Shown here one piece after another: positions 25,904 to 37,300 of a stretch of 64,000 nt of DNA (positions are counted from its first letter, which is position 1; each line of letters opens with the position of its first letter). Made by a program: the position numbers and the translations under genes. The notes beneath the pieces were generated by a model. The model saw only the letters and a program-made list of their open reading frames with translations, ran no database searches and was not told the DNA's origin. This DNA is from Clostridia bacterium (lineage in GTDB: Bacteria > Bacillota > Clostridia > Lachnospirales > Lachnospiraceae), in NCBI GenBank assembly GCA_003246295.1, contig QKAS01000012.1, positions 1-64,000 on the forward strand. The letters run 5' to 3'.

Positions 25904-26476
25904 ATGTATATCATAACAGGACTGGGAAATCCCACAAGTGAATATAAAAATACTAGGCACAATATTGGTTTTGATGTAATAGATACCATTGCTGCACAGA
26001 ATCAGATTTCAGTATTAGAGCATAAATTTAAGGCACTCATTGGTAAAGGGTATATTAATGGTCAGAAAGTGGTTTTAGTGAAACCTCAGACATTTATGAA
26101 CTTAAGTGGGGAGAGTTTAAGAGCAATTACAGACTATTTTAAAGTGGAAGTCGAAACAGAGTTGATTGTCATTTATGATGATGTGAGTTTGGATGTTGGG
26201 CAACTTCGTATTCGAAAAAAAGGGAGCGCGGGTGGACATAACGGAATAAAGAGTCTGATTGCACATTTGGGAACAGATACATTCCAAAGAATCAAGATGG
26301 GCGTTGGTGAAAAGCCAAAAGGATATGATCTTGCAGATTATGTTCTGGGTCATTTTACGGGAACAGAGAGAAAAATAATGGATGAGAGTAGTATAAAAGC
26401 ATCAGAAGCAGTTGCTATGATGATTACTGAACGTACAGAAGAAGCAATGAACCGTTTTAATAAAAAAGAAGGATGA
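25904..26476 (+). CDS. pth: Peptidyl-tRNA hydrolase
   Basis: Releases peptides from peptidyl-tRNA that has dropped off ribosomes. Full length at 190 residues with GLGNPTSEYKNTRHNIGFD (His of the active site), KPQTFMNLSGES, and DDVSLDVGQLRIRKKGSAGGHNG (catalytic Asp). It is followed by mfd after seven bases, the common pth-mfd order in Firmicutes. Confidence 0.96.
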   Translation: MYIITGLGNPTSEYKNTRHNIGFDVIDTIAAQNQISVLEHKFKALIGKGYINGQKVVLVKPQTFMNLSGESLRAITDYFKVEVETELIVIYDDVSLDVGQLRIRKKGSAGGHNGIKSLIAHLGTDTFQRIKMGVGEKPKGYDLADYVLGHFTGTERKIMDESSIKASEAVAMMITERTEEAMNRFNKKEG

Positions 26477-26483
26477 GATAAAA

Positions 26484-29400
26484 GTGAAAGCATTATCAGC
26501 CCCACTGTGGGAAATGGCTGAGTTTCCGCAGATCGCAGAAAGTCTTCAGGATGAAAAAAAGAGCGTTCTCTTAACAGGTTGCGTCGATTCGCAAAAACTT
26601 CATATGATTTACGGACTAAGCGGTGGTTTTACATATAAAATCATCGTTACTTATCATGAAATGAAAGCAAAAGAACTATATGAAGATTATAAATTTTATG
26701 ACAAGAACGTCATAATATTTCCGGGAAAAGACCTTATCTTTTATCAGGCGGATATACATGGAAAACAACTGACAGCTGAAAGAATGAAATGTTTAAAAAA
26801 AATACTTGAAAGACAACCATTTACTTTGATTACGACTTTCGATAATTTTATGATTCCACAAGTTCCACTTGATATTCTTAAAAAAAGTGTTCTCAAAATT
26901 ACAAAACAGACAACAATTGATGAGACGGAACTTGCAAAAAAACTGATTGAAATGGGATATGAGAAAAATTATCAGGTTGAGATTCCAGGTCAATTCAGCA
27001 TCCGAGGTGGAATTATTGATATCTTTGACCTTACGGATGAAAATCCATTTCGTATTGAGCTGTGGGGGGATGAACCGGAATCCATCAGAACTTTTGATGT
27101 GCTGAGTCAACGTTCTATAGAAGAAAAAGAAGCAATCACTGTATTTCCAGCAACAGAGATGATTTTAAGCGACCAGCAGATAAAAGAAGGTCTAAAAAAA
27201 ATAGAGCAGGACTCAAATAAATGCCGTGAGCAATTCAGGAAGGAATTCAAAACGGAAGAAGGCGCACGTGTTACTGCTTTATATACAGATTTGAAGGAAC
27301 AGATTGAAGAATTCCAGGCTTATGCGAATGTAGAGAGTTATGTTAACTACTTTTATGAGAAATCAGGAAGTTTATTTGAATATTTAAATGAGTTTTCAAA
27401 TTGTATTTTTATGGATGAGCCTGCAAAAATTGCTGAGCATGCTAGCGCTGTTGAATTGGAGTTCAGGGAAAGCATGATTCATAGAGCTGAGAAAGGATAT
27501 ATTCTTCCTAAGCAGATGGAGTTACTTCGCTCAGCGGAAGAAGTTGCTGCAATTCTTACAAGCAAAAGAATGCTGGCATTATGTTCCATCGATATGCATC
27601 AGAATTTGTTTAAGTTTTCTTCAAAATTTAACATCACAACACGTTCAGTTCCTTCCTATAACAGCAGTTTTGAAAATTTATTGACAGACCTTAAAAAATA
27701 TAAGAAAAATGGATACCGGATTCTTTTATTGTCTGGATCAAGGACAAGGGCGGCCAGGCTGGCAGAGGATATTCTTCAGGAAGGAATGAGCTGTTTTTAC
27801 AGTGAAGAAATGGACCGCCAGATACTGCCGGGAGAAGTTATGACCGCATATGGTCATGTTACAAGGGGATTTGAATACCCACTCCTTAAATACCTGGTAA
27901 TAACAGATAGTGATATATTTGGGAATGATCATAAAAAGAAGAAAAAAAGAAAAGTATACGAAGGACAAAAAATCCAGGACTTTTCTCAGTTAAAAGTCGG
28001 AGATTATGTGGTACATGAAAATCATGGACTTGGCATATACCAGGGAATTGAAAAAGTTGAAATGAACCATGTGACAAAGGACTATATTAAAATCCAGTAT
28101 CGAGATGGAGGCAATTTATATGTGCTTGCAACAGGACTGGACGTGATACAAAAATATGCATCTTCTGATGGAAAACAGGTCAAACTTAATAAACTTGGAA
28201 CACAGGAATGGGTACGGACAAAATCGAAGGTAAAAAGTGCTGTCACTGAAGTTGCAAAAGACTTGGTTGAGCTTTATGCGAAACGTCAGATGCAGGAAGG
28301 GTTTCAGTTTGGTCCAGATACCGTCTGGCAGACAGAGTTTGAAGAAATGTTTATCTATGAGGAGACAGATGATCAGCTTAATGCGATAGAGGCGACTAAG
28401 TCTGATATGCAAAGTTCAAGAATCATGGATCGCCTGATTTGTGGTGACGTTGGGTATGGTAAAACTGAGATAGCGATTCGGGCAGCATTTAAAGCAGTAC
28501 AAGATGGAAAACAGGTAATTTTTTTGGTACCGACTACAATATTAGCGCAGCAGCATTATAATACCTTTGTTCAGAGAATGAAGGATTTTCCAGTTCGAAT
28601 CGATTTAATGTCACGCTTTAGAAGCACAGCAGAACAAAAAAAGACACTGATTGATTTAAAAAAGGGAATGGTTGATATTTTGATTGGAACACATCGTGTA
28701 CTTTCAAAGGATATTCTTCCAAAGGACCTTGGATTGCTTATCATAGATGAAGAACAGCGATTTGGAGTAACACATAAAGAAAAAATCAAGAAAATGAAAG
28801 ATACAATTGATGTATTAACATTGACGGCTACGCCTATTCCCAGAACCCTACACATGAGTCTGGTAGGAATTCGCGATATGAGTGTTCTTGAAGAACCACC
28901 AAATGACAGAATGCCAATACAGACTTATATTATGGAATATAATGAAGAAATGGTAAGAGAGGCAATTGTCAGAGAACTGACCAGAGAAGGTCAGATCTAT
29001 TATGTCTACAACAGAGTCAGTAATATTGCAGATATTGCTGCAAATATTCAAAAGCTTGTGCCTGAAGCAGTCGTTGCTTTTGCACATGGACAGATGAAAG
29101 AACATGAGTTGGAACGTATTATGTATGATTTCATGAATGGTGAAATCGATGTGCTCGTATCAACAACAATTATAGAAACAGGACTTGATATTTCTAATGT
29201 AAATACGATGATTATACATGATGCAGATACGATGGGGCTTTCACAGCTTTATCAGTTGAGAGGAAGAGTGGGAAGATCTAACAGATCAGCGTATGCCTTT
29301 CTGATGTATAAAAAGAATAAAATGATTAAGGAAGTTGCTGAAAAAAGATTGCAGGCCATACGTGAGTTCACTGACCTTGGAAGTGGATTTAAGATAGCAA

Positions 29401-30020
29401 TGCGAGATCTTGAAATCAGAGGGGCGGGAAATCTTCTTGGAGAAAAACAACATGGACATATGGCAGCAGTTGGGTATGATCTCTATTGTAAAATGCTGAA
29501 TGAAGCAGTCAAGGTAGAAAAAGGTATTTCCACACAGGAAGATTTCAATACATCTGTAGAACTAGATGTCGATGCATATATTCCGCCAACTTATATTTTA
29601 AATGAATTTCAGAAACTTGATATTTATAAAAGAATTGCTGGAGTAGAGACCCAGTCTGAATTTGATGATATGAAAGAAGAACTGCTGGATCGTTTTGGGG
29701 AAATACCAAAGCCAGCAGATAACTTGTTAAGAATTGCAATGATTCGGGCGAATGCACATAAAATTTTTATTACAGAAGTACAGGGAAAAGAGGAAGTTTT
29801 AAAAATTGTTCTGAAGTCCGATGCACCGGTGGAACCTACAACAATACCAATTTTGCTTGCAGGTTTCAAAGACAGGCTAAAATTCAGTATGAAAGGGATT
29901 CCGCATTTTACTTATCGTTATAAAAAAACAGGCATGGTAGAAAAAGATGCGGAAAATCTTTTAGTGCTTACCGAGAGTCTGTTGCAAGAGATGAAAGTGA
30001 TTACCCAAAAACAATCATGA
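26484..30020 (+). CDS. mfd: Transcription-repair coupling factor
   Basis: Removes RNA polymerase stalled at DNA damage and recruits UvrA. The protein is full length at 1178 residues and starts with GTG. Parts in order: UvrB-like N-terminal region (residues about 1-350), RNA-polymerase interacting CarD-like domain (KVGDYVVHENHGLGIYQGIE, about 500-570), helicase motor with Walker A CGDVGYGKTEIAIRAA, DEEQ box IIDEEQRFGVTHKE, TATPIPRTL, and QLRGRVGRSNR, then the TRCF C-terminal domain. Confidence 0.97.
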   Translation: MKALSAPLWEMAEFPQIAESLQDEKKSVLLTGCVDSQKLHMIYGLSGGFTYKIIVTYHEMKAKELYEDYKFYDKNVIIFPGKDLIFYQADIHGKQLTAERMKCLKKILERQPFTLITTFDNFMIPQVPLDILKKSVLKITKQTTIDETELAKKLIEMGYEKNYQVEIPGQFSIRGGIIDIFDLTDENPFRIELWGDEPESIRTFDVLSQRSIEEKEAITVFPATEMILSDQQIKEGLKKIEQDSNKCREQFRKEFKTEEGARVTALYTDLKEQIEEFQAYANVESYVNYFYEKSGSLFEYLNEFSNCIFMDEPAKIAEHASAVELEFRESMIHRAEKGYILPKQMELLRSAEEVAAILTSKRMLALCSIDMHQNLFKFSSKFNITTRSVPSYNSSFENLLTDLKKYKKNGYRILLLSGSRTRAARLAEDILQEGMSCFYSEEMDRQILPGEVMTAYGHVTRGFEYPLLKYLVITDSDIFGNDHKKKKKRKVYEGQKIQDFSQLKVGDYVVHENHGLGIYQGIEKVEMNHVTKDYIKIQYRDGGNLYVLATGLDVIQKYASSDGKQVKLNKLGTQEWVRTKSKVKSAVTEVAKDLVELYAKRQMQEGFQFGPDTVWQTEFEEMFIYEETDDQLNAIEATKSDMQSSRIMDRLICGDVGYGKTEIAIRAAFKAVQDGKQVIFLVPTTILAQQHYNTFVQRMKDFPVRIDLMSRFRSTAEQKKTLIDLKKGMVDILIGTHRVLSKDILPKDLGLLIIDEEQRFGVTHKEKIKKMKDTIDVLTLTATPIPRTLHMSLVGIRDMSVLEEPPNDRMPIQTYIMEYNEEMVREAIVRELTREGQIYYVYNRVSNIADIAANIQKLVPEAVVAFAHGQMKEHELERIMYDFMNGEIDVLVSTTIIETGLDISNVNTMIIHDADTMGLSQLYQLRGRVGRSNRSAYAFLMYKKNKMIKEVAEKRLQAIREFTDLGSGFKIAMRDLEIRGAGNLLGEKQHGHMAAVGYDLYCKMLNEAVKVEKGISTQEDFNTSVELDVDAYIPPTYILNEFQKLDIYKRIAGVETQSEFDDMKEELLDRFGEIPKPADNLLRIAMIRANAHKIFITEVQGKEEVLKIVLKSDAPVEPTTIPILLAGFKDRLKFSMKGIPHFTYRYKKTGMVEKDAENLLVLTESLLQEMKVITQKQS

Positions 30021-30032
30021 GGATAAAGTGTA

Positions 30033-30965
30033 ATGTCCAAGAAAAAGAAAGAAAAGATAGAGTTTCGATATTATGAAATTCCACAGAAGGAACCATTACT
30101 CGCATTAATGGGAGACAAATGGATTCAGTATTATGGTATTGATGCTGATTTTCTACATTTTCATAATCTGTTAGAAATTGGTTACTGCTATTATGGAACA
30201 GGTGAACTTGTTTTGGAAGATCAAGTGTTAAGATTTGATACTGGTATGACAACATCCATTCCAAAAAATATTTTACATACAACACAGAGTGATCCGAATG
30301 TTCTTGGAAGCTGGGAATATTTATTTATAGATGTGGAAGCTTTTATCAATGAAATGTATCCACAGAATTCGGTGTTTGCACATAATCTGATTAAACGGGT
30401 TAACAAAAAAGCATTTGCAGTCTTTGAAGAGAGTAATGGTGCAATTGCTGGAATTGTTCATGCCCTTTTTCGTGAAATGCTGGAAAAAAAGGAGTTCTAT
30501 TTTGAGAGTACAAAAGGTTTGATGCTTTCTCTTATGTTTGAGATAGCAAGAATTAATGATCCTCAGCCAGAAAAGATGAAGCCTGTTGTATCTGGCTCCA
30601 CGCAAATTGCGCCAGCACTTGATTATGTTAGTGATTACTATTTTAGGGAAATTAAAATAGAGGATTTGGCAGAATCTTGTCATATGAGTGAAACACATTT
30701 CAGACGCGTATTTGAAGAATGTATGAATATGCCTCCTCTAGAATATATTAATCTTGTCAGAATTCAGATGGCATGTGATTTCATGAAAAAAGGAAAAGAT
30801 TCTATGTCAGTCATTTCGCAAAAGGTTGGCTTTGCCACACAGACTACATTCAATCGCAATTTTAAAAGAGTAGTTGGAACGACACCTTATCAGTGGAAAT
30901 CGCATCCTGAGAATTACGAATGCAAGCTTGAAAATTTTAAAATTTCGGCACACAGAGGTTGGTAA
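30033..30965 (+). CDS. AraC-family regulator of the beta-galactoside locus
   Basis: A 310-residue regulator: N-terminal cupin-type sensor (DFLHFHNLLEIGYCYYGTGE) and a C-terminal double helix-turn-helix (IEDLAESCHMSETHFRRVFE and ISQKVGFATQTTFNRNFKRV). Proteins of this kind bind a sugar and activate a nearby promoter. It lies directly upstream of a sugar ABC transporter and a GH2 enzyme and should control them. It starts 12 bases after mfd but differs in theme, so a readthrough transcript from mfd is possible. Confidence 0.88.
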   Translation: MSKKKKEKIEFRYYEIPQKEPLLALMGDKWIQYYGIDADFLHFHNLLEIGYCYYGTGELVLEDQVLRFDTGMTTSIPKNILHTTQSDPNVLGSWEYLFIDVEAFINEMYPQNSVFAHNLIKRVNKKAFAVFEESNGAIAGIVHALFREMLEKKEFYFESTKGLMLSLMFEIARINDPQPEKMKPVVSGSTQIAPALDYVSDYYFREIKIEDLAESCHMSETHFRRVFEECMNMPPLEYINLVRIQMACDFMKKGKDSMSVISQKVGFATQTTFNRNFKRVVGTTPYQWKSHPENYECKLENFKISAHRGW

Positions 30966-30991
30966 ATCATGGTCGAATTTGCATATTTTTT

Positions 30992-31022
30992 AAAGGAATA
31001 TGAAAACATATTGTCCTTTTTA
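30992..31022 (+). terminator. Terminator after the araC-type gene
   Basis: AAAGGA with TATG pairs with CATA and TCCTTT across an AAAA loop, with a bulge and a T tail. It is a plausible intrinsic terminator within the regulator-transporter gap. Confidence 0.5.
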
Positions 31023-31040
31023 ATGATATAATATACATAA

Positions 31041-31065
31041 AACAACAAATAAATGTTGTTATAAT
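31041..31065 (+). promoter_or_regulatory. Palindrome next to a -10 box ahead of the sugar transporter
   Basis: AACAACA (31041-31047) and TGTTGTT (31054-31060) form an inverted repeat that touches TATAAT at 31060-31065. No good -35 is seen, as is usual for activator-dependent promoters. This is a candidate operator for the AraC-type protein or for another repressor. Confidence 0.4.
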
Positions 31066-31131
31066 GTACATTTTTAACAAAATCACCGGGGATTTTTGTG
31101 TACAGGTATTTCTATCTTAAGGAGGATATGA

Positions 31132-32499
31132 TTGAGAATGAAAAGAAAAAGTATTGCAGTAATTTTGGCAGCAGTATTAACGCTTTCACTGATGGGGTGT
31201 GGAGCAAAACAGGAAGCGGCACAACCAGCAGCAGAAGAAACAACAGAAACTGCTGAAGAAGCGCCAGCAGCTGAGGCACCAGCAGCAGATGCTTCTGCTG
31301 ACGGAAACACATTGACGGTTTGGTGCTGGGATCCTGCATTTAATATTTATGCAATGGAACAGGCCGCAGAGGTTTATAAAGAAAAAAATCCAGATTTTGT
31401 TTTAAACGTTGTAGAAACTCCTTGGGCTGACATTCAGACAAAACTGACTACAGCAGCAACGTCTTCTGATTTGAGTTCATTACCTGATATTATGTTATTA
31501 CAGGATAATGCATTCCAGAAAAATGTAATCAGCTATCCTGATGCATTTACAGATATATCGAGTTCAGGAATTGCCTTTGATCAATTCGGTGCTGCAAAAC
31601 TTGCTTATTCGACGGTTGGCGGCAAGAATTATGGTGTTCCATTTGATAATGGTGCTGTTATCAGCTGTGTTAGAACAGATGTGCTTGAAAAAGCAGGTTA
31701 TACCGTAGATGATTTTACAGATATTACATGGTCAAGATATATTGAAATTGGTAAAGACGTTCTTGCAAAAACTGGAACACCGATGTTATCTATGCAGGCA
31801 GGAGAAACTGACCTGATTATGATGATGCTTCAGTCTGCAGGCGGCAGTTTATTTGATGCAGAAGGAAATCCAACAATTGTAAATAATGCAGTATTAGCAG
31901 AAGTAATGAGTGTATATCAGGAATTAATTAAATCAGGTGTTTTAATTGAAGTAAATGACTGGGATCAGTATATTGGAACACTTACCAACAGTACTGTAGC
32001 TGGAACAATTAATGGTTGCTGGATTCTTGCATCCATTCAGACAGCAGCAGATCAATCAGGAAAATGGGCAATCACCAATATGCCAAAACTTGAAACAGTG
32101 GATGGCGCTACTAATTATTCTAATAACGGTGGATCAAGCTGGGTTGTAACTTCAAATTGTAAAAATGTTGAACTTGCAACAGACTTCCTTGGAAGTACCT
32201 TTGCAGGCAGTGTAAAATTCTATGAAACAATCCTTCCAAGCTCAGGCGCGCTTGCAACTTATTTGCCAGCAGCAGATAGTTCTGTTTATGCAGAACCACA
32301 GGTATTCTTTAACGATCAGGCAATCTATTCACTGATTACAGAGTTTGCAGGAAAAGTTCCAAGTAATAATACAGGTGTTTATTATTATGAAGCACGTGAT
32401 GCAGTAGCAACAGCACTCACAAATGTTGTGAACGGAGCAGATATTGCATCAGAACTTCAGGCAGCAGAAGATACTGTCAAATTCCAGATGGGACAGTAA
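31132..32499 (+). CDS. Sugar ABC transporter substrate-binding lipoprotein
   Basis: A 455-residue extracellular solute-binding protein of the CUT1 type. The signal peptide ends in LMGC, with the lipidated Cys followed by a linker rich in Ala and Glu. The mature part starts LTVWCWDPAFNIYAMEQAA and carries typical family-1 blocks (PDIMLLQDNAF, YGVPFDNGAVISCVRTD). The TTG at 31132 lies six bases after GGAGG and is preferred; ATG at 31138 is an alternative. Two permeases and a GH2 enzyme follow, so the cargo is probably a galactoside or related oligosaccharide. Confidence 0.9.
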   Translation: MRMKRKSIAVILAAVLTLSLMGCGAKQEAAQPAAEETTETAEEAPAAEAPAADASADGNTLTVWCWDPAFNIYAMEQAAEVYKEKNPDFVLNVVETPWADIQTKLTTAATSSDLSSLPDIMLLQDNAFQKNVISYPDAFTDISSSGIAFDQFGAAKLAYSTVGGKNYGVPFDNGAVISCVRTDVLEKAGYTVDDFTDITWSRYIEIGKDVLAKTGTPMLSMQAGETDLIMMMLQSAGGSLFDAEGNPTIVNNAVLAEVMSVYQELIKSGVLIEVNDWDQYIGTLTNSTVAGTINGCWILASIQTAADQSGKWAITNMPKLETVDGATNYSNNGGSSWVVTSNCKNVELATDFLGSTFAGSVKFYETILPSSGALATYLPAADSSVYAEPQVFFNDQAIYSLITEFAGKVPSNNTGVYYYEARDAVATALTNVVNGADIASELQAAEDTVKFQMGQ

Positions 32500-32522
32500 C
32501 TGAAATATAAAATGTGAAGTGG

Positions 32523-32552
32523 GGGAACTTCCGGACTTTGGAGGTTCCCTTT
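32523..32552 (+). terminator. Intercistronic hairpin after the binding-protein gene
   Basis: GGGAACTTCC at 32523-32532 pairs with 32540-32549 with one mismatch, followed by TTTC. Such hairpins between a binding protein and its permeases keep the first gene expressed more strongly. Confidence 0.6.
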
Positions 32553-32575
32553 CATAATATAAAGGAGGCATTGCT

Positions 32576-33481
32576 GTGAGCCGCGCAAATAAAAAAACAT
32601 CACAAAAACTGACGCTTAGCAAAAAGCAAAATATTTCTGGCTGGTTTTTCCTAATGCCCGCAACATTTCTGATTGCTATCATGAGTTTTATTCCTATGTT
32701 CCGTGCATTGATTTTGTCGTTTAAAACTGGAGTAGGAAACAACCTGAAATGGGCGGGAGTCTTTAACTATCAACGTCTTGGACAGGATACTGTATTTATA
32801 CAGGCCTTAAAAAATAATTTTATTTATCTATTGATTCAGGTTCCAATTATGCTTCTTCTTGCACTGGTTCTTGCCTCCATGCTGAATAATAAACATCTTC
32901 GTTTTAAAGGACTATTTCGAACTGCCATTTTTCTTCCCTGTGCAACTTCGCTAGTATCATATGCGATTATCTTTCGTTCATTATTTGCAGTGGATGGGTT
33001 TGTGAACCTGATTTTAATCAAACTTGGTTTTCTTGAAGTTGGTTATAATTTTTTGGCACATCCCAATAGTGCAAGAATGGTTATCATACTGGCTTTAATT
33101 TGGAGATGGACAGGATATAATATGGTCTTTTATCTTGCGGGTCTTCAAAATATTGAATATTCGGTCTATGAAGCGGCAATGATTGATGGGGCCTCTCCAA
33201 TTAAAACATTCTTTAAAATAACTGTTCCGTTACTGAAACCGACTATTTTATTGACTGCGATTATGTCAACAAATGGAACTTTGCAATTATTTGATGAATC
33301 TGTAAACCTTACAAACGGCGGACCAGCCAATGCAACGATTACCATGTCACATTATATTTATAATTTGTCATTTAAATATGTGCCAAACTTTGGTTATGCT
33401 GCTGCAATGTCATATCTGATTCTGATTCTTGTTGCAGTACTGGCATTTGTTCAGATGAAAGTAGGTGATAAGCGTGATTAA
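32576..33481 (+). CDS. Sugar ABC transporter permease (MalF type)
   Basis: A 301-residue membrane protein with six likely helices, starting with GTG behind AAAGGAGG. The family's EAA loop is visible as YEAAMIDGASPIKTFFKITVPLLKP, the contact site for the ATPase. It pairs with the second permease, whose start overlaps its end by 17 bases. Confidence 0.93.
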   Translation: MSRANKKTSQKLTLSKKQNISGWFFLMPATFLIAIMSFIPMFRALILSFKTGVGNNLKWAGVFNYQRLGQDTVFIQALKNNFIYLLIQVPIMLLLALVLASMLNNKHLRFKGLFRTAIFLPCATSLVSYAIIFRSLFAVDGFVNLILIKLGFLEVGYNFLAHPNSARMVIILALIWRWTGYNMVFYLAGLQNIEYSVYEAAMIDGASPIKTFFKITVPLLKPTILLTAIMSTNGTLQLFDESVNLTNGGPANATITMSHYIYNLSFKYVPNFGYAAAMSYLILILVAVLAFVQMKVGDKRD

Positions 33482-34280
33482 ATTTAAAAGAAGTTTTCAA
33501 TATATTTTTTTGACAATCGTGTCATTTATTTCAGTGTTTCCACTATTTTGGATGGTAATCTCCGCGACAAATACAAGCCTGGATGTAACAAGAGGCGTTA
33601 TGGTGCCAGGAATGGCATTATTTGAGAACTTTCAGAAACTGATCAGTGTACAAAATGTCAGTCAGGCAATGATGAATTCATTTAAGTATGCAATTATACT
33701 GACACTATCGTCACTTTGCATTTGCTCCCTTGCGGGATATGGATTTGAAATTTTTCATGACAAAGGAAAAGACTTTGTTATGGCAATTATTCTTCTTGCA
33801 ATGATGGTTCCGTTTGCAGCTACAATGATTCCATTGTTTCAGATGTTTTCAAAAGCTGGATTATTAAATACCACTGCTGGATTCATGTTGCCAACAATTT
33901 CCACCCCTTTTCTGATTATGCTATTTCGTCAGAGTGCAAGATCCTTTCCACATGATATTATTGAAGCCGCAAGAATAGACGGATTAAATGAGTTTCAGAT
34001 TTTTTACAAGATGTTCTTTCCAACCATGCGCTCTACATATGCAGCTGCAATGACGATAACTTTCATGAATGCATGGAATAATTATCTCTGGCCTAAAGTT
34101 ATCATGACAGATCAGAAGAGTATCACAATGCCAATGCTGGTTGCGAACCTTACAGAAGGCTATGTAACAGATTATGGGGTATTAATGCTTGGTGTTTTAT
34201 TGTGTACAATACCGACTATAATAATTTTCTTCGTTCTGCAGAAAAGCTTCGCAGAAGGAATTACAGGAGCGGTTAAATAG
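33465..34280 (+). CDS. Sugar ABC transporter permease (MalG type)
   Basis: A 271-residue six-helix permease. The EAA loop reads IEAARIDGLNEFQIFYKMFF. Start candidates are GTG at 33465 and GTG at 33474, both inside the end of the first permease, which means coupled translation. No ATPase gene follows, so the pair probably shares a general MsiK/UgpC-type ATPase encoded elsewhere. Confidence 0.92.
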   Translation: MISVIKFKRSFQYIFLTIVSFISVFPLFWMVISATNTSLDVTRGVMVPGMALFENFQKLISVQNVSQAMMNSFKYAIILTLSSLCICSLAGYGFEIFHDKGKDFVMAIILLAMMVPFAATMIPLFQMFSKAGLLNTTAGFMLPTISTPFLIMLFRQSARSFPHDIIEAARIDGLNEFQIFYKMFFPTMRSTYAAAMTITFMNAWNNYLWPKVIMTDQKSITMPMLVANLTEGYVTDYGVLMLGVLLCTIPTIIIFFVLQKSFAEGITGAVK

Positions 34281-34303
34281 GATAGAAAGTGGATGAATAG
34301 GGA

Positions 34304-37300
34304 ATGACTATGTTTGATTATAATAAAATTAAAAATCCTGAAATTTTTATGGAGAATAGATTGCCTGCGCATTCAGATCATGAATATTATAAGGATGATT
34401 CTGAATTACTGGCAGGCAGCAGTAGTTTTAAATATGTATTAAATGGATTATGGAAATTTGCTTATGCTAAAAATCTAAATCTTGCAGTGAAAGGATTTGA
34501 AGCAGCAGACTATAGTGCGTTTGATTGGGATACCATACATGTTCCGGCACACATCCAGATGGAAGGTTATGATGTACCGCAATATGCGAATGTTCAATAT
34601 CCATGGGATGGAAGGGAACAGATTGATCCAGGTGAAATTCCAACAGACTTTAACCCAGTTGCTCATTACGTGAAGTATTTTAATCTTCCTGTACATTTCA
34701 GAGAAAAGAGAACGATATTATCTTTTCAAGGCGTAGAAAGCGGAGCAATTGTATGGTTAAATGGCAACTATATTGGTTATAGTGAAGATAGCTTTACGCC
34801 TGCTGAATTTGATGTGAGTGAACATCTGGTAGAAGGAATGAATAAGCTTGCTGTTCAGGTTATAAAATGGACTGCAGGGAGTTGGTGTGAAGATCAAGAC
34901 TTTTTTAGATTTTCAGGTATCTTCAGAGATGTTTTTCTTTATTGTATCCCAGAAGTTCATATTCGAGATTTAAAAATCTGTACTCCTTTAACGGAGGATT
35001 TTAAGCAGGGAAAATTAGAGCTTGAGATGGATGTGATAGGGGAAGGAAGCGCCAAGATCAGTCTATATAATGGAGATAATCCATTGTTTCTTGAGAATAT
35101 TACGCTATCAGGAATAACAAAAGCAAGCCAGGTAATCGAAGAACCGAGACTATGGAGTGCAGAATCACCGGCGTTATATCATCTTGAAATCAGAGTATTT
35201 GACAAAAGTGGAACACTACAAGAGATCATACCTTACGATGTTGGATTTAGAAAATTTGAGATACGTGACAGCATCATGCATCTGAATGGCAAACGAATCG
35301 TATTTAAGGGCGTTAATCGTCATGAATTTAGTTCAATTGGGGGCAGACATGTTACTCGAGAAGAGTTAATACAGGATATTATTACCATGAAAAAGAATAA
35401 TATCAATGCCATCAGAACCTGTCATTATCCAGATGATAGTGCCATTTATAAGCTTTGTGATCAGTATGGTCTTTACATGATTGATGAGACAAATCTGGAA
35501 ACACATGGCAGTTGGGATGCAGTAGCCAGAGGTGTCATCGGAATAGAAGAAGCAATCCCAGGTGACAGACCAGAATGGAAACAGCTCATACTTGACAGAG
35601 CAAACTCCATGTATCAGAGAGACAAAAATCATGTATCAATCTTGATCTGGTCATGTGGCAATGAATCATTTGGTGGAAGCAATCTATTTGAAATGTCAGA
35701 GTTCTTTAGAAAAGTTGATTCCACACGACCTGTTCATTATGAAGGTGTTCACCATGACAGAAGGTACAATGGAACAAGTGATATAGAAAGCCAGATGTAT
35801 ACGCCTGCTGATGAAATTAGAAAATTTCTGCAGAACGATAGAAGGAAACCTTTTATCTGTTGTGAGTATTTACATGCAATGGGAAATTCCTGTGGGGCTA
35901 TGCATAAATACACGGATTTGACAGACACAGAACCTTTATATCAAGGAGGATTTATCTGGGACTACATAGACCAGTCCATCCTGAAAAAGGATCGATATGG
36001 CAAAGAGTTTCAAGCATATGGTGGTGATTTTGATGATAGACCCTGTGATTATAACTTTTGTGGTAATGGAATCGTTTATGCAGATGATCGTACAGAATCT
36101 CCCAAAATGCAGGAAGTGAAATATCACTATCAGAATATTTCTATAAAATGGAATGAAAAAACTTTTACTATTGTCAATAAAAATCTATTTACCTCGACGG
36201 ATCAGTATGAATGTAGATTCAGTGTTAATAAAGATGGCAAACAAATAGAAAAAAAAGTGTTACAGACAAATGTAGGACCATTGCAGGAAGCCGAGTATCC
36301 GATACCGGAGATAAAGATTGCTGCACCAGGAATTTATTCAATGACCGTGTCATTTCACTTAAAAACAGAAGAATGTTTTGCAGCAGCAGGTTTTGAAGTT
36401 GCATTTGGTGAGAAAATAATTCAAGTAAATAATCATGAAGGAAACAACTATATTTTGCCGGATGGTCTTGAAGATACCACGTCATTACATGGATTGAAAG
36501 TAATAAAAGGGAAACTGAATATTGGGGTAAAAGGTGATCATTTTGAGGCACTATTTTCTTATCTGAATGGTGGGCTAGTATCTTATCGATATGCAGGGAA
36601 AGAAATGATCAAAGCCATACCAAAGCCAAATTTCTGGAGAGCACCAACTGATAATGATTATGGCAATCAGATGCCTGCAAGATATGGACAGTGGAAGCTT
36701 GCAAGTCTGTATATGACACATAAGAATGGAGACGATGCATGGAAATCCGAGCCAGAGCTAGTGATTGGGAAAGATATGGTTACAGTAAGTTATCGCTATT
36801 ATCTTCCAACAGTACCTGCATCAGAATGTTTGTTAATCTATACGGTACATCTTGACGGTAGTATTAAAGTCAGATTGGAATATGAACCAGATGATGCATT
36901 AAAGGACATGCCTGAATTTGGTGTCATAATGAAAATTGATGCAGATTATGACAGGTTAGAATGGCTAGGGATGGGACCACAGGAAACATACGCCGACAGA
37001 CGTTTGGGTGCAAAGTTTGGTTTATACCAAAATAAAGTTTTAGATAACATGGCCAGATATTTATTACCTCAAGAGTGTGGGAATAAAACCGGTGTAAAAT
37101 ATGCAAAAGTGATGGACGCCAAAGGGAGAGGAATGATTTTTTATGGAACAGAGATGAATTTTTCTGCTCTTCCCTATACACCACATGAAATTGAAAATGC
37201 ACAACATCCATATGAATTACCGCCAATACACTATACTGTAATCAGGGCTTCCCTGATGCAAATGGGAATTGCAGGAGATGACAGCTGGGGTGCAAAAACA